From the NCBI GenBank assembly GCA_020726505.1, contig JAHLEZ010000016.1:248001-312000 (forward strand): a stretch of DNA of 64,000 bases, in the 5' to 3' direction. Made by a program: the position numbers and the translations under genes. Of the stretch, positions 11,791 to 22,545 are shown one piece after another; within the stretch, counting starts at the first letter, position 1, and every line of letters begins with the position of its first letter. The notes under the pieces were generated by a model. That model was not told the origin of the DNA and did not search any database. It was given only the letters and a program-made list of their open reading frames with translations. This DNA is from Leptodontidium sp. MPI-SDFR-AT-0119 (taxonomy: Eukaryota; Ascomycota; Leotiomycetes; Helotiales; Leptodontidiaceae).

Positions 11791-13632
11791 TTAGACAATA
11801 CAGAAGGTCTCCTTCTTACCAATGGCCTCTGCAGGCGTTCGAATTAGTTCCATAAGCCCGTGAACAAATGCATCTCCAACAAAATCGAACGCCTTGGATT
11901 CAGACCTTTCCCGCAGCACAAATACTGGTCTGGCTCCATATACAACTACCACGACATCTCCGGACTTAACTTCTGGTGGCCCGATTCCCAATCTTCCTCC
12001 AACGGTAGTGAAATATGCTCTCCCAGCGCACGCTCGGTATATTTGCGTGGTTGCATCCGTGAACAGAGGCATTCTATCTTCGGGTGGTGTAAACAATTTA
12101 TCGCCAGCAAGTCCCTTGATTTGAGAGTCTTGATAGGCTTTAACATCCTCGTATGCTTGCTTGAGTGCTTGACCGTCAGGTACACGGCTCACGGTATTAG
12201 CCGTGACGGTGTAAATGTGAGCCAGGTATATGTCATCCTTGCTGATATCTTTGTTACGGGTGGTCTTGGCCAACTCGAGACAACACTTGAGCCAGGTGTG
12301 ACGGCTAGCAGCGCGATCCCGAATTGGACCGCTTCTAAATGGCCCGCCGGGTGGGATAATGCGGTCAACTATATCAGCTCGAAATCCAACCGTTTCGATT
12401 CTTTCTTTGTCGGGGAACGTGCGAAGCGTCGCCTCAGATGTATGGTTTTTCGTGTCCGCTTCGAGACAGCCAGCCATGAGGTAGACGTCAAATGGCAGTA
12501 TTTCTCGTAAGGAAATACTGAGGTCAGAACACCACGTGGGAATCCCGGGTAGCCTAGGTTTTCCCGCCAGTAGCTGTAGGTACGTAAGGCTCTTGTCTTG
12601 CTCCAAGCAAGCTTTACCGACTTCGAGATAGAGTTTTCGGGGGTCTTTGGTGTAAGATACAGGTATCTTGCTTCGAAATTCTCTAGACGTAAGGGACAGC
12701 ATACCATACACCCTGTCTCTGGGATCCCGACATAATTTATGCTGTGACACCAGAAGTAGTGAGGCAAAGTGCTGGTGAGCAGCGGTTTCGCTGAAAAGCT
12801 TTCCATCGCTTGAATTTGGGTCGTTGCCTGCCTCTTTAGCCAGATCATCCCCAACCATCTTCCTATACATCTTCGCCCAAGATACATAGGATACAGCGCG
12901 GAATCCATCCTCGACATCTTTCAAGTCTTGGTTAGAGATGGCATGCAAGAAGAGCTGGGTACGATTCAGTTCGGAACCAACTTGACAAAATGGTTCCCAG
13001 TCAGCAGTCTCTTGACCACAAATGACCTTTAAAGATGTCGCGAGAACTGCTTCCTGAAAGGTCCAGAGACGTCCAAACCAGTTCCGCCGGTAGAGGTGAC
13101 CAATTGCACACCACACAGGATGGTCCTTGTGCGGCAATCCGAGTTTCTCTAGGTCTTCGATTCGTGGCGGATGTTTAAGTTTAGGCAGCGCAGTAGCAAA
13201 ATTTTCGATGTAGCGCATTGCGATGTCGCTATTCCGAGCTGCTAGCCCGAGCCAGATGAGAACCGACTTTGCCCGCCGGTAAATATCGTCCATATGCGCG
13301 ACTTCTCGTTCTTTTTCTGCATCGTCTCTCTGATTGATACAAATGGCGTCAACCCATATTGGGTATGTATCGCCGGCCAGGGAGGGCTGTAGAGCAGTGA
13401 GGGCTTCGTGAAGGCTCTCAGTGACAGGTAGGTCTTTAGAATTGCATCTGATGGTCCGGCTAGTTATGTCTGAGCCCCATACATATGACAATGCATAAAA
13501 CTCAAGAGAATCCGTTATCTCGTTGGACTTCAGTGAGCATTCGAGGCGGCCAGCTGAGTCAAATCTCTCCACCCTCAGCAATCTGATATACCCTCTCGGG
13601 AGTTTATCGTACTGAAATTCTAAGGCGCCCAT
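11791..13632 (-). CDS. HET-domain (heterokaryon incompatibility-type) protein
   Basis: An uninterrupted single-exon frame. The open frame extends up to 13851, but the ATG at 13630-13632 (codon 74 of the long frame) is the likelier start. It puts the HET domain at about residues 42-192 of a 613-residue protein, close to the N-terminus as usual, and the 73 extra codons upstream look like 5'UTR. HET core motifs are all visible: YALSYVWG, WVDAICINQ followed by E and IYRRA, VLIWLG, then RRNWFGRLWTFQEAVLA. The C-terminal part has the usual GRLGIGPP / GDVVVVVYG / VHGLM pattern of this family. HET proteins trigger programmed cell death on non-self recognition or act in NLR-like pathways. The partner of this one is unknown. 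No decay is visible despite the AT-rich neighbourhood. Confidence 0.9.
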   Translation of the reverse strand: MGALEFQYDKLPRGYIRLLRVERFDSAGRLECSLKSNEITDSLEFYALSYVWGSDITSRTIRCNSKDLPVTESLHEALTALQPSLAGDTYPIWVDAICINQRDDAEKEREVAHMDDIYRRAKSVLIWLGLAARNSDIAMRYIENFATALPKLKHPPRIEDLEKLGLPHKDHPVWCAIGHLYRRNWFGRLWTFQEAVLATSLKVICGQETADWEPFCQVGSELNRTQLFLHAISNQDLKDVEDGFRAVSYVSWAKMYRKMVGDDLAKEAGNDPNSSDGKLFSETAAHQHFASLLLVSQHKLCRDPRDRVYGMLSLTSREFRSKIPVSYTKDPRKLYLEVGKACLEQDKSLTYLQLLAGKPRLPGIPTWCSDLSISLREILPFDVYLMAGCLEADTKNHTSEATLRTFPDKERIETVGFRADIVDRIIPPGGPFRSGPIRDRAASRHTWLKCCLELAKTTRNKDISKDDIYLAHIYTVTANTVSRVPDGQALKQAYEDVKAYQDSQIKGLAGDKLFTPPEDRMPLFTDATTQIYRACAGRAYFTTVGGRLGIGPPEVKSGDVVVVVYGARPVFVLRERSESKAFDFVGDAFVHGLMELIRTPAEAIGKKETFCIV

Positions 13633-14266
13633 TGTGCTTGCTTTTGCAGTAAGAGGATAGGGGGAAATTTGAATGCCGCAGAGTCGGCGTATGTGCGTTG
13701 GCCTCAAGCCTTTCAATGAAATTGTGCAGGTCCGAGACTTGGTGCAGACTCCAACAGGAAATGGAACTCTTTCGTAAAGAAGCGCAGTGGCGGTGGAGAG
13801 ACCTTGGCCAAGTTCTTTCCGCTTGCGCAAGGTAGCACTTTCTGGCTCCACAAACCAATCTTTGTAGGAGCGCGAAGACCTTGGTTTTGCTTCCTCTTAT
13901 GAGCTCGCGCCGATTATCCTCATGACTCTTCAGTACCAACAATTGGACCGAGCAGCCGCGAATCTGAGTCATTTTGCAGTTGTTTTTTCTATGGACTTGG
14001 AGTTCTGCCTGTTCTTGCCGCTTTTTAGACTGAGGGATAAGTATATGGCTGGGGCTGTGCTGCTGCGCCCCCGCCCCCATCTCCAGCTCCTCACACCCAA
14101 TATTTTTTCTCTTGCACATCTTCGTCTAGCTCGCTTTGTGATTCGACAGCCTTTTAGACGTTTCCTATCTTTTGTCTTCGTGACAATTTCAGCCTGGAAA
14201 GGATTCGAGGAACTCTTTTGCTTCCAAATCTCCCCCCTCCTCCCAAATTTGGCTGCTCCAAGCAGT

Positions 14267-15409
14267 ATGTCCATTGCCACACCCTTTAGAAATTTCTCTT
14301 CCTCCTTAAATAGAGAGCTCCCACAAAACAAATTACCTATCCTAGTTCCGCCGTCTGCCCTGAAAGAAAGCGCCGAGCAAAATTCCTATCTTCCTATCGT
14401 CAGCAAGCCACCTCTTATGAGAGTTTCCAAACCCGATCAAGTTTTCAATCTTGATAAGGATTTACCCGAGCCCCCGCGTTCCCCATACGGACAATCGAAG
14501 TCCTGAATGCAAGCTCGAACACCAAAAGTTCCTATGCCAATGTTGTTCATATGCGAGTGTTACCCGAAGACGCCAAAGAAGTTTGACACCCATGAAGAAA
14601 CCAAGTAGGTCTCTACACATCCTCGCAAAATTCACCATATATTAACCCCTGCTTCCAGTGCTCATGAGAAAGAGACACCGTACAGGTGCTCCGACTGCAA
14701 CACCAGATTCAAGAACAAAAATGAAGCTCAATGCCATCAGAATAGCCTTCATATCAATCGTCATTCTTGGTCTTGCGCGGCTCTCTCCGGATATACAGAA
14801 GCGTTTCAGCCATCAGCAGATTCAAGCTCTGATACATGTGGCTTCTGTGAAGAGCAATTCAGATGCAACAACCAAATGAAGTTTTCACTTAACACTTTTG
14901 TTGCCTCGGAAGCAGATTGGGATGAGCGAATAACTCATCCGAAAAATGAATATAAATTCGGCGAATGCAACCACGAAAAGTTCTTCCGAGCCGAACATTT
15001 TCAACGACATTTGAAACAATCTCATGCTGGTAGTACTGCGATTTGGGCAATAATATTGACGGATACGTGTAGGAGAGATGAGCCTCTTCCGAAGCCGATC
15101 AGAAAGGCTTCTCCCGTAGTCGTAGAAGAGGCCGTGGAACAGGCGACGACAGATCTTGGCCATGTCAGTCCATCACTAGCCGACGAGGACAACTTCCTCT
15201 CGATCCACAATGAGAAAGATGTTCGGAGAGTCTCTACGTCGACAACTGGTCTCCAAGGCTCAAGATTCACATTGACACATTCGGACCTACGGTTCCGCTC
15301 GGGGAAAATTTCAGTGAAAAGTGTACCGCCTGGTAGCGAAGCCCGAAGGCCAAGCAGGAGAACACAGCAACGGAGGTTTCGGATTTCATTAGGCTTGACC
15401 GGATTGTAG
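14267..15409 (+). pseudogene. C2H2 zinc-finger protein gene, probably broken
   Basis: Two exons joined by a clear intron, 14605-14658 (GT...AG, 54 bp). The splice gives HEETNAHEKE leading into a C2H2 finger (YRCSDCNTRF...CHQNSLH), then HSWSCAAL, a CGFCEEQF finger and a final CNHEKFFRAEHFQRHLKQSH finger. This is the order of a known group of fungal multi-finger proteins with an FDTxEELNAHE linker. Signs of damage: an in-frame TGA at 14504-14506 splits the Pro-rich N-terminus (DLPEPPRSP) from the fingers; the first finger reads CECY where a second Cys is expected (TGC to TAC); and a His in the later KNEYKF segment is Tyr. If translation starts at the ATG at 14507, a shortened 282-residue protein could still be made. 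It is divergent to the HET gene, about 0.6 kb away. Confidence 0.65.
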
Positions 15410-16172
15410 ATGAAATGCCACGCTTCCCAGTACGAAGAAATGACACCCAAGACACAGTCTCAGATCGACTTCAAAGTTACTCTTTGTACCGTGATCATTT
15501 ATCATCGACGCTTTTGGTCATCACTCGCTATCGCTTCTCACCTGCCCGGTAAGTTTAGAAATAAAGTTAATGCGCTTTCTCGACTGTCCTCGTCGCCACT
15601 CGAAATCTACTCGACAACCCTTCTTCTCCCTTCCCTCTTATTCCCGATTTCCAGGCTCGATCATAACGAACAGCATACATAACAAAAGCAATGCCGCAGA
15701 CTGGTACGACCGCCGTTCCCTTTATTCACGAGCTACTTCTCCTACTTAATAACTTAATCAACCTTCCAGTCAACCCTTCTTCGCTGTACTTCGACCTTGA
15801 GGTATCAGGCTCCGCCGGCTTGGTTCAATATCTCTCGTGTTGCTTTACGTGGCACCTAGGTTAATATATTACATTATCGATATCCACATCTTAGGCGGCG
15901 ACGCGTTCTCTATTATAAATAGAATCGGGAACTTACTTTAAAATATCCTTGAAAACCCTAAAATCCCTAAAGTTTTCTTTGATATTCGCAACGACTCGGA
16001 TGCGTTTTATAGCCAGAACCATCCTTATGCCTGATAATAAAGAATATATTCACAATGACACCTAGAATCCCCAAAGCGGACATTGTTTAAGAGCTTTTAA
16101 TATAATCTGAATTAAGAAGAGGGTTGGCAAAAGATAATTAGATTATTAACATCTACAAGCTCTTTTCATAAC
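15410..16172. other. Intergenic DNA without a recognisable gene
   Basis: Composition falls from normal to AT-rich across this stretch. The small frame at 15410-15682 shows no domain. No terminal repeats are visible before the Tc1-like element. Confidence 0.4.
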
Positions 16173-16174
16173 TA

Positions 16175-16210
16175 GTGTTAGTAACCGATTTTACGCGACC
16201 CCACCACCTT
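16175..16210 (+). repeat. Left terminal inverted repeat of the Tc1-like element
   Basis: Pairs with 19602-19637. Shared core TTTTACGCGACCCCAC; the alignment breaks down inward of about 36 bp. Confidence 0.8.
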
Positions 16211-16354
16211 GATTTCTAAGTTCCCCCTCACCATTTCTTATATTCGCGCCCCCACATATAACTCCACAACGTAACGCTTAAATTACTTCGTAGATACAGC
16301 AAATTGAAGCTGCAATTGAGCTCTTTTCAGCGAACCTATTTTTGTTGTTGTGCT

Positions 16355-17341
16355 ATGCCTGCTCGTTTACTTATATCCGTCGTGGCGGACATCGAGAATG
16401 CCCTTCGCGAACTAGGACCCCTCCTATTCGAGTACCTCGAACAAATCGCAGTAATCAACAGTACTACTATATAAACCGTCTGTCGGATTAAAAGGAGGTT
16501 GGAGAAGGGGATTATGGCTATGCCGTACTCTAGAGGACCTGTCCCGGTACTTCAATCGGAGTATGAAAAGGCGTTGAAATTGCTATTAGACTAGCGGCCA
16601 TGGATGTACTTGGACGAGCTAAAAGTCTTTTTTTTAGAGGCCTACGGCGTGGATGTGTCAATACTAACGATTTCCCGTACTATGAGACGTATTAAGATTA
16701 CCCGGAAACGACTTAAGTATATCGCGGCTTAACGAAACGAGGAATTGAGGATAGAATGGCTTGATTTTATGTAAGAATTCTCTGTTAATTAAGTAGTTGC
16801 TGTCGACGAATTAGGAAGCGACGAAAAGAATGGAGATTGTACGTTTGGGTGGTCACATAAAGGTGCTGAGGTAAGGGTTTCTTAATGGCTTGAATATAGG
16901 GAACGAGTCTCTGTATTAGCGGTATATACTGTGGACGGCTATATAGCCTCTTATACCTTGGAAGGCATATATACGGGAGATATCGTAGAGGCTTTTTTAG
17001 TAGATTATCTACTACCTTTATGTAATCCCTATCCTCAGCCCCGATTAGTTGTTATATTAGATAACGCCTTTATTTATTATAAGAATATCGGGAAGATATT
17101 AACGGCATATCGACGGAAAGGAGTATAGCTAAAGTTTTTACCTTTATATTCGCTTGATTTTAACCCTATTGAAGAAAGCTTTGGAGATTTAAAGTATTGG
17201 ATACGTCGTAATTATAGGAGAGAACGAAGAAACTATGATTCTTATTAGAGTTTCTTAGAATTTGCAGTTAGAGAGTTAGGAACTAGTCTGGAGGCGGCTC
17301 GTAGAGCTAGGGCGCATTTTAGGAATTGTGGGATGATTTAA
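16355..17341 (+). pseudogene. Tc1/mariner-type DDE transposase, inactivated
   Basis: Translation from the ATG at 16355, ignoring stops, gives an N-terminal DNA-binding part, then the catalytic core. The core shows AVDELGSDE (first Asp), VVILDNAFIYY (second Asp) and DFNPIEESFGDLK (Glu), the DDE pattern of IS630/Tc1 elements. At least seven in-frame TAG/TAA codons interrupt it, for example in the ILTAYRRKGV/LKFLP junction, mostly where Trp or Gln would be expected, so it is dead by RIP-like mutation. The longest surviving frame is 16931-17128. The spacing between the second Asp and the Glu is 36 residues when counted through a stop codon, against 34 in classic Tc1. The gene ends about 240 bp before the end of the convergent passenger gene. 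Confidence 0.85.
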
Positions 17342-17584
17342 ATATGTATTATTTGACTGTAATTATAGTAGGAAATATAAGGAACGCGATTAATAACTAA
17401 ACCTATTAATGTATTCTAATTAGGAAATACTAAGTGAAAGTGAAGGTATAATGTGGGATGTCGTACGATTATTATCCTGGGTATAACACAACACCAAAAA
17501 TCAACGTAGATAGGTACAAAAAAGACGTAGATAAAGTATTTAGGGTGTGCTTATTGCGCATTAATTATTAACTATCTAAAATAT

Positions 17585-19480
17585 TCAGTATTCGACAAAA
17601 AAATCGTTGAATTCTATATCCTCACTTAACCCCGCACCTGACTCCGCAGGTATTATACCTTGCCTTATTAAGGCTCTACTACTAAAGTTGATTAAATCTG
17701 CTGCGGCGTACTTATTCTCTTTGTAGACCTTTTTGAATTGAGAAACGTGGTTCTTAATATAATGGGCAATGCCAGTAGGGATTTCAAGAGAGGTAATAAA
17801 GGGGACATCCCTTAATTGACTTAAATCTATAATAAAGGCCTTTACTATGAGCTTAAAGCCTCTCTCCAACTGCTCTCGTCTTTTTGAGTTCTTCTCGCGT
17901 TAGATCATCTATTGGCCTATTAACTCCACCTCATTCTCGTCCTTGTCCAAAGGTTTTAGTAGTGACGAAGGTGTGGGCATATAATTATGCCCGGATGCCT
18001 TAGGAGCCGAGTTTTGCAGTGAATTTGTATATATTTGAGGCCTTCCCATGTGCCTAGGATAGTGGAGTTCCCTGACTGCAGAAGGTCTATGAGTAAGAGT
18101 AGGATTCGCCGGGGGAGCTGACGTGGACACCTAGTTCGTCATACTTTAGACGGTTTGAAGTAACAAGAGTTGTGTCAACTTGTCGATTAAAGAGGAACCT
18201 TGATCAACTTTAGCTGTAGTTTCCATTATAGCTTGATCTGACTTCCTCCTCCTACTAAGCTTTGGCATATAGCTTGTTTTGCAGTCACCTTCGGCAAAGT
18301 CAGCAATCTATGCCGGTGGAGGCTGGCTTTTGGTGACTCCTGGGGCCTTTGCGTTAATGGAAGCCGCCCACTCAATTTAACGCTTGATATCGATTCGGTG
18401 GTGCGTTCTTGCCTTCTTTATAATATAATAATACTTCTTTTGGTTGTTATATAGCCTTTCTGAGCAAGTGTTGTGGGCAAAAATCTCCGCACGGCTAACC
18501 TCTTTTGGTGAGAAGTCCTTTTCTATATCGCGTTTGGCATTAACCCTATGCTGTGTTACGGAATCTCTTAGTGTTGGACTTAATGGAGGCTCTCTATCGG
18601 AGAAATCAATGAATGGATCACTGCCTAGGGTATCGATTCCACTGCTTTCTCGTACTAAAAGAGTAGGCCTTACAGTATCCTGGGCTCTCTCCGCTTTGGA
18701 CTTCCCTTTAGACTTCTTCTTGCCTTTGCCTTGATATCTCTCATCCTCGGATTTCGACGCATCCTCATCCTCCGGGGTTTTGTAGTATGCGTGTACTGTG
18801 ATCTCATTCGCCGAGGACATCTTCTTATACTTGTAAATACGCAGTGGAATCATGGCGTCGTCGAATGTCTCTTGATCTCTGACATTAAGCGCTAGAATCG
18901 GGCTCTTTGGATTACTAAACAAGAACTCAAATGCTTGTTTTATTGGCCTTTCCGATAGTAATAAGCTCCTTTTCTCAATCTATAGTTTAACGCCCATTCT
19001 CTATATAACCTCGTATATGCGTTTATAAGTGATTCGCTTAGAGATAGAATTTATATCCTAGTTTTTCACAATAGCATTTTGTCGGTTCTTGTTGATAAAA
19101 GGCCACATATTAAAGCCAATATGTTGTGGCTCCTTGTCGAATAATACCTTGGGATCAAAAGTAGGGCGTTTCTTTGTAGGGGCAGTCGTAGGTGTACGGA
19201 TTTGAGCAGGAGAAGAAGTTATATCTAATACCTCTTTCTTAGGACCCCCTGCACTAGTTTTTTGGCGTTGTGCTTGCGGTAAGGAAGTTGTAAGGTCAGG
19301 AGCTTGCTCTTCACGATCGAATTCAGTCGTCTTAGCTCTGCGACGCTTTGTAGGGGCTGTTTTGGTTGTCTAGGTGCCGTGGAGCTCCTTAAATGTCAGG
19401 AGGGAGTTAGTGTTTGGTTTTGGCCGCCGTTTCGAATTTTGCGAGCCATCTGGCGCTAGCCCCTACACACGCTTTAACTG
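17585..19480 (-). pseudogene. Unrecognised passenger gene of the Tc1-like element
   Basis: Reading the minus strand from just inside the right terminal repeat gives a long, mostly open frame of roughly 600 codons, broken by a few TAG/TAA codons (several where Trp fits) and a probable frame change near 17880. The N-terminal third is Lys/Arg/Pro/Thr-rich (TKRRRAKTTEF, TAPTKKRPTFDP). A more ordered block follows (PQHIGFNMWPFINKNRQNAI, then SERPIKQAFEFLFSNPKSPI). A Lys/Gly run (QGKGKKKSKGKSK) and a C-terminal helix-rich block (DLSQLRDVPFITSLEIP) complete it. Surviving pieces are 18377-18922, 17909-18130 and 17585-17869. I do not recognise a family. The basic character suggests DNA binding or nuclear location, but that is inference. 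Its position inside the inverted repeats makes it part of the element. Confidence 0.6.
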
Positions 19481-19601
19481 TCGTAACGACTTCATATGTA
19501 ACTGCAAGTATTCCAAATTTCAAACGAATTAGAGTTGTTGTTGTGGAGATATCAAAGGTAGGTGCTGTATGGAGGGGGGCTGGGAGAGGGGTGGATGCGA
19601 A

Positions 19602-19637
19602 AAAGTAGTGGGGTCGCGTAAAATCGATTACTAACAC
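19602..19637 (-). repeat. Right terminal inverted repeat of the Tc1-like element
   Basis: Reverse complement of 16175-16210 with a few C/T changes; followed by the TA target dinucleotide at 19638-19639. Confidence 0.8.
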
Positions 19638-19639
19638 TA

Positions 19640-20619
19640 GTTATGAAAAAGGTTGTATCCCGAATAACAGTTGATTATCACACGCCAACCCTGACATGAA
19701 GAAAATCCGTTTCTGTTCGGAAAGGCGGACAGAGCTGCTTTACCGGCAATTTTTAGTGAGTCGAAGGTGAAAGTGATAGTGAATAGAACAGCGTCGAAGG
19801 TGACCTGTTTCGGCTCCTCGTCTATAACTGCCGCCAGCTAAAATTGGAAAAGGTCAGTCAAGGGTTCCTTCGGAGCTAACTCTGGATCCCTGTCGGCCAG
19901 AGCCGCACCTACTAACTTTACCGAACATCACAAATTCAGCCTCATCGTATACGAACACATGGCGTCAATCTGTTAACCACCCATTCTTGTACATAGACAG
20001 CCTCTGTAGCTTCAATCATGTACATTGACTGCAAGCCCCGACGTAATCCTTTGACACACTGGCAATTTGTGTCTGGAACTTACCTTTCTTTTCCCAATTG
20101 CCGCCATTTAGTAACTTAATCTCTCGTAGCAATCTTGCCTGTATCAGATAATACACAATCTATATTGTATCGCTCACTCCAACGCCACTAATCCGCGGCC
20201 CTATTCCATAAAACTACTCGTTGACAATCGAGCAGACGAAAACAATAAGGCCTATATTTAAGCTGATTGGAACTTCCTCTGCGGGGCGAGACCTTCTACC
20301 ACATATCTTGGAATGTTTTAGAGATACTTGCAGCAGATCCAATAATTCAGTCATCGACTCTTACTCACGTATCCGCCTACAAAAACCTCGCGACGCTCGC
20401 AGTATCTGGATCTTCCATGTTCCAGTCGGTCCCGTCATCAAACGGCAGCACATCTATCGTCTCAGTATGTCTGAAGTCCCGCGCGCTCAAATGTGCCTGA
20501 ACTTGAGAATCATTCATCGTCATTTGCTGGAACAGAAATTCATTGTTTGCGGACAGTTGCTGGTAGATTACCGGAGGGCCAGTGGAAGCTGTGAAGTTGA
20601 AATCAGGTTATTCATTATA
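19640..20619. other. Intergenic DNA, no gene recognised
   Basis: Normal base composition. The frames at 20221-20628 and 20267-20500 show no domain or codon pattern I recognise. This is the 3' side of the Zn2Cys6 gene. Confidence 0.4.
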
Positions 20620-22545
20620 CTACAATAATTCAGTGAGTTTTGACCCTGGGACTCGATTTGGATTCTGTCTTACCAATCCGATTGCAGCTGTTTGACTGCC
20701 TTTCAATTGATCTAAGAGACCAGGCAGTTCCTCTTCGATGGCTTCAAGTAGAATCTCCGATAGTTTCGTGATTTTGCAGAACTTTTGTAGAGCTTCGATT
20801 AAGAAGCGGAGCGTGTCTTCTTTCAGGATATCTGGTTCGGTTATCCAGGTCCCACCGTAAACGCTGGCAGCAGCGTATAAGCAAAACGTTGTGCTTGGAT
20901 GAAACTTTAACATGATTTATCAGTATTCTGTACAATAAGCTTGTCTGGATCTCCTTGCGCACCATATGAAGATCCCAATGGGATGTCAATTTCATCAATT
21001 GGGCAATGGCATTGGCTGCTTCCATACACTGAGCCCCACTACGTTGCAGACATTCTACAGACAGTACTTTGCCAGCCTGGATCATTGCAACCTGATGGAC
21101 AACAATGTTTGCTGCTCTCGAACCCATGTTCGCAAAAATGGTGCTTGGGTCCAGCTTTCCTGGCGGTACTGAGAGATGCGGAGGTATATGAAACGTAGAC
21201 TCCAGGAGGCTTTCTATTTGCGAGACCCGAGTCCAAATATCGCTATGTAGCGCCGTCGGTCCCATGAGTGGTTCAAGACGCTGGAGTTCTTGAATTCTGG
21301 AGTAACAACATTCGACAGAGAGGATTGTAGCAGCGAATGATGACAGCGAATAGGCATCTTGTGCATTTTTGGAGTCTGAAAGGAACATTGTGACCAGCTC
21401 TGTCGAATTTTCGTATGCTTCGTTCGACACGGGAAGGAAAGTGCGAATCTAGAATTTTCAGCTCCATTCTAGGAACCCCAGGTTCAGGGAAATAACTTAC
21501 ATCTCTTGAGTCGATCAAAGTCGGCCATCCCATGGATATACCTGCATAGCGGTCCATGAGAAATGTTGCCCAGAATAGCCGACGTCTTTCCTCAGTCTCT
21601 GTCCAGTCCTTCGGCACGCCAAGGGCATCAGGAATGGGATCACGATTCAGGTTTGGAGCATCGACGCGGTGCAGCCTCATCATCTGGACTAAACGGACGG
21701 CTCGAGACGTGCTCATCAATGAACGCTGGATGAAACCATGCAGCATCTCGTAGGTAGAAATGAGAAGCCAGGTCTGCGCCTGGGGCAAGGTGACCTTATC
21801 AAGACTCTGATCATTCAGCTCGAAGTCTTGTAAAAGTTTCCGAGCGGATTGATACAGCGTTTCTCGAAGGCTTGAGTAAATGCTGGATGCAGGTGCTGCC
21901 AGGGCGCACATTGCATGGCGCAGAAAGTCTGGAGGCTGCAAGTGCTCATCAAGATTTACTAGTAGAAGATATCTCGATGGATGGATAATGCTGAGCGAAG
22001 GATGCACATAGACAAAGTAAACGTGCTCCCTTTGAACTCGTGTGGTTAGCAAGCAGGTCTTAAAGCAAGGATACCAACTAACTCACAGCTCCCTGACGGC
22101 ATTTGCAATGAACAAGCTTAGCTCCGCATCCCACTCGACAACAGCATCCTTTCCTGTTCCAGAAGGCTCCGAGGCAGGGCAACGCTTTTCTTCTTCACTA
22201 GCTTGGCGATTTTTTGTTTGGGAAAGGAGCCGCTCAAGTCGTCCTTGCGCAGATATCAGACGGCCATTTGGCCATTGGGGCGGAAGAGTGGGACGTACCA
22301 AGTCGGTCTTCCAGCCTTCGGACAGGAGATGACTTCTGCTCCTTTCTTGCCAGTCCCTTGCGCGGCCCATACTCACACTCATACTCAAATCGTTGGCACG
22401 ACTCGCATTTTGGCAGCTGCCTATCACAGCGCAGCTTTCGTTTCCTACAGAAGGCGCAAGCCATGCGACCGGATGAACGGGTGTCCGCAGTCCCCAAGTC
22501 TGCCATGTTGTTCGGTGTCGTGTCGCTCGATATGCTGGTCATCAA
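20620..22545 (-). CDS. Zn(II)2Cys6 fungal transcription factor, five exons
   Basis: Exons on the minus strand: 22545-22299, 22243-22087, 22029-21501, 21448-20963 and 20904-20620. Introns are 55, 57, 52 and 58 bp. The first three have GTACGT/GTGAGT/GTAAGT donors; the fourth uses GTGCGC. All end in AG. Every phase matches, giving 567 residues. The binuclear cluster is perfect: Cys30, 33, 40, 47, 50 and 57 (C-x2-C-x6-C-x6-C-x2-C-x6-C), followed by a RLEDRL linker. The middle part matches the fungal-specific transcription factor (MHR) domain: ELEHVYFVYVHPSLSIIHP, TWLLISTYEMLHG, RRRLFWATFLMDRYAGISMGWPTLIDSRD, IRTFLP, and later FCLYAAASVY. The protein would act in the nucleus on paired CGG-type sites. 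The target pathway is unknown and there is no metabolic cluster next to it. No decay. Confidence 0.9.

Larger units (their letters stand above)
16175..19637 (+). mobile_element. Two-gene Tc1/mariner-like DNA transposon
   Basis: A ~36-bp terminal inverted repeat starts GTGTTAGTAACCG at 16175. Its complement ends CTAACAC at 19637, differing mainly by C/T changes. A TA dinucleotide sits just outside each end (16173-16174 and 19638-19639), as expected for the Tc1/mariner superfamily. Inside are a transposase pseudogene on the plus strand and a second, longer reading frame on the minus strand, convergent with it. At 3.46 kb it is about twice the size of a one-gene element. The flanks outside the TA are themselves complementary (TTTTCATAAC and GTTATGAAAA), so either the target was palindromic or the repeat is longer than I have drawn it. 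Confidence 0.8.
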
